Positions 1-6,910 of a stretch of DNA of 64,000 nt are shown one piece after another. The stretch is from NCBI GenBank assembly GCA_020634215.1, contig JACKCD010000006.1, positions 1 through 64,000 on the forward strand, given 5' to 3'. Both the position numbers and the translations under genes were made by a program. How positions within the stretch are numbered: the stretch's first letter is position 1; every line of letters starts with the position of its first letter. The notes beneath the pieces are model-generated. The model had not been told where the DNA came from, made no database searches, and saw only the letters and a list, made by a program, of their open reading frames with translations. This stretch comes from Ardenticatenaceae bacterium (lineage in GTDB: Bacteria; Chloroflexota; Anaerolineae; Promineifilales; Promineifilaceae).

Positions 1-1127
1 CCGGTATTGCCTTGCAGCTCATCAATCAAAATTAGTCGGAAGGCGGAGAACTGCGAGATGGCGGCATAGACCTTGCCCACATCGCTGACGCCGGGCGGGG
101 TGAGCAAATTGCCGTTGTTGATCGCTTCCTCATAGTAGTAAATAGCATCGTCGTAATTCCCAGCAGCCATATAGCGGTTGCCTTCGTACACGTAGTGGTG
201 GCGGTAGTCGCTGGGGTCATAGAGGCGGTTTTGCAGCGAAACGGCCGTTCCGTCCCACTCCCACACCTCCGTATACGTCTGCGTAATCCCCGCCCCCGCC
301 GAACCAAGTGCCCCGCCATGAACTGCCATGTCTACCAGCCCATCCATCTCAAAATCATTAAAGCTCACGTCGGAATAGCTGACATTAATCACATCCGCTT
401 CAGCACCTTCCACGGTCGCGGGATTGCCGACAATATTGGCATAACCCCCGCGAATGGTGCTAATGACGCGATAATTGCCATAACAAGTGCTGGCACCACA
501 GATCACTTGGTTTGTCACCAGTTCCGGTTTGCCATCGTTGGTCAAATCCAGCACCCCGCTAATGGCTGGGGCAACCTGCTCAAAATTATCGGCGCTAACC
601 GTGTCATAAGCACGGTAGACAATGCCATCTCCGTTGATGACCCACAGATTGCCCAGCCGCCCCGTGCCAACAATAGCCGCCGGATCCGGGTCAACCAGCG
701 ACACAATCCACTCATCGCGCAGGTCGCCGTTCATATCGGTCCCCGTCCAATTGTTGTACCCCTCCAGCCAACCGCTGGCACGTAGCCCGGCACGTACGGC
801 CGCTGGGTCAGCACGATTGTCCCAGGCGTTGGCAATCCAGCTTTCTAATCCTGCCCAATCGGTGGGCGCAACCCCCAGATCTGGGTCTGTAACCGTCACG
901 GCAATCGTACAAATATAGCCGCAGCCGCCGGGGCAATTCCCGTCGGGGCATTCCAATGTTTCACCCAGAGCGCACGCGGGCGGTGTACACATGGGTGCCG
1001 TCTGGGTGATATCAACCGTTTCGCTGCTCGTGTTACTGGCTGGAAAAAGGGAACAGGCCGTGGCCGTGAACAGCAATAGCAGGGCGACGACCGCAAAACG
1101 TCTTGGATACAACTGATCAAACTTCAT
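1..1127 (-). CDS. Putative FG-GAP/VCBS-like lipoprotein, partial (3' end outside window)
   Basis: The reading frame is open from an ATG at 1127 to the left edge, so the C-terminus is missing. GGAGAG lies just upstream of the ATG. The N-terminus has basic residues, a hydrophobic stretch and a cysteine in a lipobox-like context (TATAC), followed by a Cys-rich segment (MCTPPACALG, CPDGNCPGGCGYIC). The body contains Asp/Asn/Gly calcium-loop-like segments typical of FG-GAP repeats (DMNGDLRDEW, DLTNDGKPEL, DFEMDGLVDM). The last visible part resembles a TPR helix pair (YMAAGNYDDAIYYYEEAI). It starts 13 bp after the proA stop on the same strand, so it may be co-transcribed with proB-proA, although no functional link is obvious. 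A surface role is inferred from the lipobox; the substrate is unknown. Confidence 0.72.
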   Translation of the reverse strand, partial: MKFDQLYPRRFAVVALLLLFTATACSLFPASNTSSETVDITQTAPMCTPPACALGETLECPDGNCPGGCGYICTIAVTVTDPDLGVAPTDWAGLESWIANAWDNRADPAAVRAGLRASGWLEGYNNWTGTDMNGDLRDEWIVSLVDPDPAAIVGTGRLGNLWVINGDGIVYRAYDTVSADNFEQVAPAISGVLDLTNDGKPELVTNQVICGASTCYGNYRVISTIRGGYANIVGNPATVEGAEADVINVSYSDVSFNDFEMDGLVDMAVHGGALGSAGAGITQTYTEVWEWDGTAVSLQNRLYDPSDYRHHYVYEGNRYMAAGNYDDAIYYYEEAINNGNLLTPPGVSDVGKVYAAISQFSAFRLILIDELQGNT

Positions 1128-1140
1128 GATACTCTCCGTT

Positions 1141-2406
1141 TTAGGGTCGAATATGGCCGTTGCCATAGCCGATCCATTTGTAGGTTGTTAACTCTTCCAG
1201 CCCCATCGGGCCACGAGCGTGCAGCTTTTGCGTGCTAACCGCCACCTCGGCTCCCAGCCCAAACTGCCCACCGTCGTTAAAACGGGTGCTGGCGTTGACA
1301 AAAACGGCCGATGAGGTGACTTCATTGACGAATTGGTTGGCGTGTTGCCAATTTTCCGTAATGATGGCATCGCTGTGTTCCATGCTGTGGGCTTGGATGT
1401 GGTCAATCGCTTCCTCTAGCCCTGCCACCTCCTTAATGCCCAAAATGAGGGCCATCCATTCGGTGTCAAAATCATCGGGGCCGGCCGGAACCACCGTCGC
1501 CCCGTGTCCATTTTGCGCCAAAACGTCGTAAGCGTGGCCGGTGGCACGGAGTTCGACATTGCTTTTTGCCAGCCGTTGCGCCAGCCGGGGCAGCAGTTGG
1601 TCGGTGACGCTAGGGTGGGTTAGCACGGTGTCGAGGGCGTTGCAAACGCTGGGGCGCTGGATTTTACTGTTTTCGATGATGTCTATTGCCTTGTCCAAAT
1701 CGGCGCTTTCGTCCACGTAGACGTGGCAAATGCCGATGCCGCCTGTGATGACAGGGATCGTGGCTTCGTCGCGGCAGAGGCGGTGCAGCCCGGCTCCGCC
1801 GCGTGGGATGAGCATGTCTATGTATTGGTCCAGCCGCATCATTTGCCGCACCAGTTCGCGGTCGGGGTTGGCGAGGTATTGAACGGCCGTTTGTGGCAGC
1901 CCCACCTTCTCCAACGCCCCCTGAATCACATTCGTCAACGCCAAATTGGAGCGCAAGGTTTCCTTGCCACCGCGCAAAATCACCGCATTGGACGTTTTCA
2001 GCGTCAGCGTGGCGATGTCAATCGTCACATTGGGACGCGCTTCGTAAATGACCCCCAGCACACCAATCGGGATGCGGCGGCGGCTGAGGCGCATCCCGTT
2101 GGGCAGCATCCGGCTTTCAATTTCCGACCCCACCGGGTCGGGCAGCGTCGCCACCTTGCGGGCATCATCGGCCAGCCCCGCAATCCGCTTTTCCGTCAAC
2201 AGCAGCCGATCCAGCAATGCTTCGCTGAGGCCGTTGGCGCGGCCATCTTCAATATCCAGCGCATTTTGCGCCAGCACCAACCCCGCCTGTGCCTCCAACT
2301 CGTCGGCAATCACCTGCAGGGCATCATTTTTTTGCCCCGTCGTCAGTTTCACCAATTCCCGCGCCGCCGCTTTAGCGGCCTTGCCCATAGCGTTTAAGTC
2401 ACTCAT
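1141..2406 (-). CDS. proA: Gamma-glutamyl phosphate reductase
   Basis: The 421-residue protein has the normal length for ProA, the second enzyme of proline synthesis, which reduces gamma-glutamyl phosphate to glutamate-5-semialdehyde with NADPH. Recognisable ProA blocks are PIGVLGVIYEARPNVTID (about 113-130), LRGGKE (about 144-149), LIPRGG (about 199-204) and RPSVCNALDT, with the catalytic cysteine near residue 255. The C-terminus has the family signature GLEELTTYKW. It lies directly downstream of proB on the minus strand, as expected for a proBA operon, with a heptamer hairpin repeat inserted between the two genes. The start MSDLNAMGKAAK is typical. Confidence 0.97.
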   Translation of the reverse strand: MSDLNAMGKAAKAAARELVKLTTGQKNDALQVIADELEAQAGLVLAQNALDIEDGRANGLSEALLDRLLLTEKRIAGLADDARKVATLPDPVGSEIESRMLPNGMRLSRRRIPIGVLGVIYEARPNVTIDIATLTLKTSNAVILRGGKETLRSNLALTNVIQGALEKVGLPQTAVQYLANPDRELVRQMMRLDQYIDMLIPRGGAGLHRLCRDEATIPVITGGIGICHVYVDESADLDKAIDIIENSKIQRPSVCNALDTVLTHPSVTDQLLPRLAQRLAKSNVELRATGHAYDVLAQNGHGATVVPAGPDDFDTEWMALILGIKEVAGLEEAIDHIQAHSMEHSDAIITENWQHANQFVNEVTSSAVFVNASTRFNDGGQFGLGAEVAVSTQKLHARGPMGLEELTTYKWIGYGNGHIRP

Positions 2407-2423
2407 TCTTCACTCCGTTTTTT

Positions 2424-2497
2424 CGGTAATCAGTAATCGGTAATCGGTAATCAGTAGCTCACTGATAACTGATAACTGATCACTGATTACTGATAAC
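2424..2497. repeat. Heptamer hairpin repeat, GTAATC family, copy 1
   Basis: The first arm is a run of 7-bp units (CGGTAAT, CAGTAAT, CGGTAAT, CGGTAAT). The second arm carries complementary heptamers (AACTGAT, CACTGAT, TACTGAT), so the whole can fold into an imperfect stem-loop. It fills the proB-proA gap and runs into proB: the last proB codons (V-I-S-N-Q-stop) are encoded by the repeat. Related copies lie at 5297, 23286 and 37862. Confidence 0.85.
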
Positions 2498-3589
2498 AAT
2501 CATATCATCCCGATGCACCGCCACCGGCCCATACATATAGCCCAGGCGGTCGGCAATTTGGTCAGATTGATGTCCTTTGATTTGTTCTAGGTCGCTGCTG
2601 CCGTAGCGACTGATGCCGCGTGCGATTTCGCTGCCGCTGAGGGTGACAATGCAAATGGCGTCTCCCCGTTCAAAATGACCCTGAATTTCTGTGATGCCGG
2701 CCGGAAGGAGAGAACGGCCGTTTTGCACCAATGCCCTCTCTGCCCCCGCATCCACCACAATGCGGCCGGCTGGTTTGGGGCCAGCAAAAATCCACTGCTT
2801 ACGGTTCTCCAACGGCGTTTCCAGCGCCGGGAAGCGCGTTCCCAGCGGCTCCCCGTTGGCCGCTCGCATAATCACGTTGGGGGCGCGCCCGGCGGCAATG
2901 ATCACATCCGTTCCCGCCCGCCGCGCCGAGTCTGCTGCCTGCAATTTGGTACTCATTCCCCCCACGCCCAGCCCGCTGACGCTGCCACCCGCCAGCTTTC
3001 GCAGCGAATCATCAATTTGCCGCACCTCGGCAATCAGTTCGGCGTTGGGGTTGCTGCGCGGGTCGGCGGTAAACAGCCCCGGTTGGTCGGTGAGAATCAG
3101 CAGCAGGTCGGCTCCAGCCAAAATGGCAACTAGTGCCGACAAATTATCGTTGTCGCCCACCTTGATTTCTTCGGTGGCGACGGCATCATTTTCGTTGATC
3201 ACCGGCACAATTCGCTGTTCCAGCAGCCCGTTGAGCATGTCGCGGGCGTTGAGAAAGCGGCGGCGGTTTTCCACATCGGCACGGGTGAGCAGCATTTGGC
3301 CGACGTGGATGTTATAAATCTCGAAAAAACGCTCCCACATAAACATGAGGCGGCTTTGGCCGACGGCGGCAAACATTTGCTTGCTGGTGACGGTGGCGGG
3401 CCAGTTGGGGTAGTTTAGCCGTTCACGGCCGGCGGCAATGGCCCCGGAGGTGCAGATGATGATCTCTTTGCCAAGCCCGTGCAAAACGGCTGACTGCCGC
3501 ACGAGTTCGACCATGTGGGGCTTGTCGAAGTGGGGTGTGCCGCCGGTGAGAACGCTGGTGCCAAGTTTAACAACAATCCGTTGGTACAT
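2480..3589 (-). CDS. proB: Glutamate 5-kinase with PUA domain
   Basis: ATP-dependent phosphorylation of glutamate, the first step of proline synthesis. The 369-residue protein has the amino-acid kinase fold at residues 1 to about 255 (VVKLGTSVLTGG at the N-terminus, SGAIAAGRERL, INENDAVATEE, GDNDNLSALVA, GVGGMSTKLQAA). A C-terminal PUA domain covers about 277-360 (GRIVVDAGAERALVQNGRSL, ARGISRYGSSDL). This is the long form of ProB, known in other bacteria to be feedback-inhibited by proline. The final residues ISNQ and the stop codon come from an intergenic heptamer repeat, so the original C-terminus may have been slightly different. Confidence 0.97.
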   Translation of the reverse strand: MYQRIVVKLGTSVLTGGTPHFDKPHMVELVRQSAVLHGLGKEIIICTSGAIAAGRERLNYPNWPATVTSKQMFAAVGQSRLMFMWERFFEIYNIHVGQMLLTRADVENRRRFLNARDMLNGLLEQRIVPVINENDAVATEEIKVGDNDNLSALVAILAGADLLLILTDQPGLFTADPRSNPNAELIAEVRQIDDSLRKLAGGSVSGLGVGGMSTKLQAADSARRAGTDVIIAAGRAPNVIMRAANGEPLGTRFPALETPLENRKQWIFAGPKPAGRIVVDAGAERALVQNGRSLLPAGITEIQGHFERGDAICIVTLSGSEIARGISRYGSSDLEQIKGHQSDQIADRLGYMYGPVAVHRDDMIVISNQ

Positions 3590-3805
3590 CTGATTATGGG
3601 TTGATTGGTGAATTGGGTAAATCCACCAAAGAACAAATCCTTTTTTCTGTGTTCCTGATAACCTCTAGTATAATGCAGCCGTTGTAGATACTCAATTTTC
3701 CCACTACAATTGGCGTACATTGTGACAAGAGTACTGATGAGAGGTATATGATATTTGCCTTTTGTCAGGTGCTAGTTGATACATTACCATAAATGAACAA
3801 GTAGC

Positions 3806-3830
3806 CGAGGATTTCCATCCTCGTTTTTTG
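3806..3830 (+). terminator. Intrinsic terminator-like hairpin in leader of aldolase gene
   Basis: A perfect 7-bp stem (CGAGGAT / ATCCTCG) with a TTCC loop is followed by six T. It lies about 60 bp upstream of the aldolase start, in the roughly 300-bp gap after divergent proB. No + strand gene precedes it in the gap, so it may be an attenuator or may end a small RNA. Apart from this hairpin nothing else is evident in 3590-3889. Confidence 0.6.
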
Positions 3831-3889
3831 TTGTGTTTGCCAAGTGTGGTTGAGAAACCTCGGTTACGATATTGAGGAGACCTGTAAAA

Positions 3890-5293
3890 GTGAAAACAGT
3901 GAAAGAGTTACTTCAACACCTGTCGGGTGTGGTGGCGGTTGACGGAAATAAGGTGTCGGTGCTGGATGAAGGTGCGTTGCCGTATGTGGTGGATGGGCTG
4001 GTGCAAACGGCCGTTTTTGGCGAAGGGTTAGTCCGCGACACGGCTCGCTGGCTCATCTGGGAAATTGCCCAGGCGGTTGGTGTGCATCCATCCTCCATCC
4101 ATGAACTTTACATGGCAATTGGGCGCGGGGACGTTGACAAATCGTTTACCGTGCCTGCCATCAACGTGCGCGTGATGAACTACAACACCTCCCGCGCCAT
4201 TTTCCGCGCCGCCAACAAGCTGGACGTAGGCCCCATTCTGTTCGAGATTGCCCGCTCTGAAATGGGCTACACCGACCAGCGGCCAACGGAATATGTTTCC
4301 TGCGTCTTGGCGGCGGCTATGAAAGAAGGGTATCGTGGTCCGGTGTTTATCCAGGGCGACCATTTCCAGATTTCGGCGGCGCGTTATGCCAGCAACCCGG
4401 AGGCCGAAGCCCAAGCGGTGAAGGATTTGATGGTTGAGGCGGTGGATGCTGGGTTCTTTAACATTGACATTGATACCTCGACGTTGGTGGATTTGAGCTA
4501 CCTCACGCTGGATGAGCAGCAAAACGCTAATTATTCGCTGTGTGCCAAGTTGACTCAATTTGCCCGCAGCATTGAGCCGGAAGGCGTAACGTTGTCGCTG
4601 GGCGGTGAAATTGGCGAGGTCGGGCATAAGAACTCAACGGTTGAGGAGTTGGATGCCTTTATGCAGGGGTATCGGCGGGAAGTGGGGGAGGTGGCCGGGA
4701 TTTCCAAGATTTCGGTGCAAACAGGCACCAGCCACGGCGGTGTGGTGCTGCCAGACGGGACGCTGGCCGATGTGAGCGTGGATTTTGAGACGCTGCGCGA
4801 TTTGAGCCGCGTGGCGCGGGAGTCATATGGCATGGGCGGGGCGGTGCAGCACGGCGCTTCGACGCTGCCAGCCAATGCGTTTGGCAAATTCCCGGAAGTG
4901 GGGACGGTGGAAATTCACCTAGCGACGAACTTTATGAACATCGTCTTTGACCTGCTACCGGCCGATCTGCTCGACCAAGCCTATGCTTATGTGCGGTCGG
5001 AGTTGGCAAACGAGTGGAAGCCGGGCATGACGGAAGAGCAGTTTATTTACTCCTCGCGCAAACGGGCGGTTGGCAAGTTTAAGGCTGAATGGTGGCACAT
5101 GGACGTGGAGAGCCAGCAGAAAATTGCCGATGCGCTGCAAACCCAGTTTGAGTTTTTGTTTGACCAGCTAAACGTCAAGGAAACGCTGGGCGTGGTGCGG
5201 TCATTGACGACAATGGTGCAGATTCACAAGGAACGGCCGTTAGCTGCCGTCGCCGAAGCGGAAGCTGAGGATGTGAGTGATTTGGCTGATTAG
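3890..5293 (+). CDS. Class II fructose-bisphosphate aldolase-type protein (long variant)
   Basis: The GTG at 3890 is preceded by GAGGAGA at 3874-3880, a good Shine-Dalgarno site at normal distance. A TTG at 3872 would overlap that site and is less likely. The 467-residue product has the class II (zinc-dependent) aldolase TIM-barrel signatures: VPAINVR, VFIQGDHFQ (zinc-ligand His region), NIDIDTSTLVD, LGGEIGEVG (conserved Glu/zinc region), VQTGTSHGG and VQHGAST. Such enzymes cleave fructose- or tagatose-1,6-bisphosphate. It is much longer than the common 280-350 residues, with an extra N-terminal domain of about 90 residues and a longer C-terminus. Substrate is assigned by family only. Confidence 0.82.
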   Translation: MKTVKELLQHLSGVVAVDGNKVSVLDEGALPYVVDGLVQTAVFGEGLVRDTARWLIWEIAQAVGVHPSSIHELYMAIGRGDVDKSFTVPAINVRVMNYNTSRAIFRAANKLDVGPILFEIARSEMGYTDQRPTEYVSCVLAAAMKEGYRGPVFIQGDHFQISAARYASNPEAEAQAVKDLMVEAVDAGFFNIDIDTSTLVDLSYLTLDEQQNANYSLCAKLTQFARSIEPEGVTLSLGGEIGEVGHKNSTVEELDAFMQGYRREVGEVAGISKISVQTGTSHGGVVLPDGTLADVSVDFETLRDLSRVARESYGMGGAVQHGASTLPANAFGKFPEVGTVEIHLATNFMNIVFDLLPADLLDQAYAYVRSELANEWKPGMTEEQFIYSSRKRAVGKFKAEWWHMDVESQQKIADALQTQFEFLFDQLNVKETLGVVRSLTTMVQIHKERPLAAVAEAEAEDVSDLAD

Positions 5294-5296
5294 GTT

Positions 5297-5366
5297 CGGT
5301 AATCGGTAATCGGTAATCAGTAATCGGTTAGACCAGTCTCCACTGATAACTGTTTACTGATTACTG
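5297..5366. repeat. Heptamer hairpin repeat, GTAATC family, copy 2
   Basis: Units CGGTAAT, CGGTAAT, CGGTAAT, CAGTAAT, CGGTTAG form one arm; ACTGATAACTGTTTACTGAT forms the other. It fills the gap between the aldolase stop and the next start codon at 5374. Confidence 0.8.
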
Positions 5367-5373
5367 TCACAGC

Positions 5374-6495
5374 GTGCAGCGACTTTTTCTATTACTTCTG
5401 TTCCTGGTGGGGTGTGGCGGGGCGGTGCCGCCATTACCCACGCCGACGATTACGCCGGAGCCGATTGTGCCGACGCGCACGCCGCTGGCAGAAACGGCCG
5501 TTTCCCCCGCGCCGACGGTTGAAGCAGAAACGGCCGTTATTCCTACCCCCCAATCTGTCCCCCAACCACAACTTTTAGTGGGCGATGCCGCCCGCTTTGG
5601 CGTGCTATCGGGCGAAGGGGAGGTTGCGCCAGCGCAGCAGGCCGGGCTGCCGTTTGGCCTGCTGCTCGATTGGGACATTTCGGCCACGTTGCCCAATGAC
5701 CCCAGCTTTACCTTTTGGCAAATGCTGCGGTTGGGCGAGGAGGGGGTCAAAACAGATTGGGACGAAATTGCGGCCATTGCCAGGGCACACCCCGGCTCGG
5801 TGTGGGTGGTGGGCAATGAGCCGGATGTGAAGTGGCAGGACAATGTGACGGCCGGCCGTTATGCCGAGCTTTACCACGAAGCCTATACCTTTATCAAGCA
5901 AATTGACCCCACGGCGCAGCTTGCCAGCGGCGGTATTTCCCAGTCCACGCCGCTGCGCCGCGCCTATCTGGATGAGGTGTTGGCGGCGTATGAGGCTAAC
6001 TATGGCGGGCTGATGCCGGTGGACGTGTGGACGCTCCATGCTTTTACGCTGCGCGAGGAGCGGGACAGTTGGGGAGTGGATATTCCACCGGGGATGAGTG
6101 AAGACGTGGGGGTGCTGTATGAGATTGAAGACCACAATGACCCAGCAATTTTCCAGCAAAATATTGTGGATTTTCGGGCGTGGATGGCGGCGCGGGGGTA
6201 TCGGGAACGGCCGTTAGCCATTACCGAATATGGCATTTTACTCCCCTCTGACTATGGCTTTCCCGATGAGGTCGTGATTGACTTTATGCAGCAGTCGTTT
6301 GACTTTTTGCTGGGAGCCAGCAACGACACGGGGCTGCCCAGCGACGACAACCGGCTGGTGCAGGCGTGGTTTTGGTATATGGTCTATGATGACCAGCTTT
6401 ACCCCACCGGCAATTTGTATGATCCACAAGCGGGGGAATTAACGGCCGTTGGGCAAGCATATGCGGACTATGTAAACGGCCGTTTTTCCCGTTAA
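5374..6495 (+). CDS. Lipoprotein with GH-A clan-like glycoside hydrolase domain
   Basis: The N-terminus MQRLFLLLLFLVGC is a lipoprotein signal with a perfect lipobox (LVGC). A Pro/Thr-rich linker follows to about residue 65. The globular part matches the GH-A clan TIM-barrel pattern: VVGNEPDVKW (about residues 150-160) has the N-E-P acid/base motif, and AITEYGILLPSDYGF supplies the expected nucleophile Glu after strand 7. It probably acts outside the membrane on a polysaccharide or oligosaccharide of unknown identity. The GTG start lies almost directly behind a heptamer hairpin and has no clear Shine-Dalgarno site, so the start is moderately certain. Two AACGGCCGTT copies fall in the linker and are read as T-A-V. 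Confidence 0.75.
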   Translation: MQRLFLLLLFLVGCGGAVPPLPTPTITPEPIVPTRTPLAETAVSPAPTVEAETAVIPTPQSVPQPQLLVGDAARFGVLSGEGEVAPAQQAGLPFGLLLDWDISATLPNDPSFTFWQMLRLGEEGVKTDWDEIAAIARAHPGSVWVVGNEPDVKWQDNVTAGRYAELYHEAYTFIKQIDPTAQLASGGISQSTPLRRAYLDEVLAAYEANYGGLMPVDVWTLHAFTLREERDSWGVDIPPGMSEDVGVLYEIEDHNDPAIFQQNIVDFRAWMAARGYRERPLAITEYGILLPSDYGFPDEVVIDFMQQSFDFLLGASNDTGLPSDDNRLVQAWFWYMVYDDQLYPTGNLYDPQAGELTAVGQAYADYVNGRFSR

Positions 6496-6570
6496 AATCC
6501 CCCTTTTCACCGCAAACTGTAATGGTTAGAGCCTACGGCTTTTGCCGGACTACGCCGGTAAAAAAAAGGT

Positions 6571-6636
6571 GCAAACACAGATGGGAGGAACACGGATAGA
6601 AAGTAGAATCATCTGTGTTTTTCCCATCCGTGTTTA
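6571..6636. repeat. Inverted repeat, CACAGAT/CACGGAT family
   Basis: An arm with CACAGATGGGAGGAACACGG is followed by a complementary arm ATCTGTGTTTTTCCCATCCG. A second good copy is at 56235-56284 and a half copy at 38826-38846. It lies in the gap between 6495 and 6911, where no convincing gene is seen. Confidence 0.75.
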
Positions 6637-6695
6637 CAAAATTATCGACAAAAAATTGTCGATGCTGGTGCGTAAGTGCCTAGTAGGAAGAAAAA

Positions 6696-6754
6696 TCACG
6701 CAAAGTCGCAAAAATGCAAAGGGAAAACTTGGCGGGCTTTGCGACTTTGCGTGA
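6696..6754. repeat. Inverted repeat, CGCAAAG family, copy 1
   Basis: TCACGCAAAGTCGCAAA on one side pairs with TTTGCGACTTTGCGTGA on the other, around a purine-rich loop. Related copies lie at 9420-9480 and 30091-30172. Confidence 0.8.
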
Positions 6755-6804
6755 GATATTTCAGCTTTGCGAACCCTTGATCACTACACTTTTTCACCGC
6801 CAAC

Positions 6805-6823
6805 TGGTCACGATTTGGTCACG
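6805..6823. promoter_or_regulatory. Candidate operator: TGGTCACG direct repeat
   Basis: TGGTCACGATTTGGTCACG consists of two TGGTCACG octamers whose starts are 11 bp apart, about one helical turn. The identical 19-mer occurs upstream of the GntR-type gene at 9774-9792. It lies 88 bp before the start of the lectin/PLC-like gene. Being in front of both a regulator and a nearby gene suggests an operator; the binding protein is inferred. Confidence 0.5.
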
Positions 6824-6910
6824 TTCATGAAGTATCATGGGTTTTTGATACAAAAGGGCTGGTCATGTGCGTTTGCGACCAATAGCCAGCCGCAACTATA
6901 AGAGGTGTGT

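Noticed and set aside
1723..2397. Long + strand frame opposite proA
   Set aside because: It is a shadow frame of proA without domain features; proA is certain.
3872..3889. TTG start for the aldolase
   Set aside because: It overlaps the GAGGAGA ribosome binding site that serves the GTG at 3890.
6542..6754. 70-residue frame in the gap after the GH-A-like lipoprotein
   Set aside because: It is made of two hairpin repeats and has no ribosome binding site or family resemblance.
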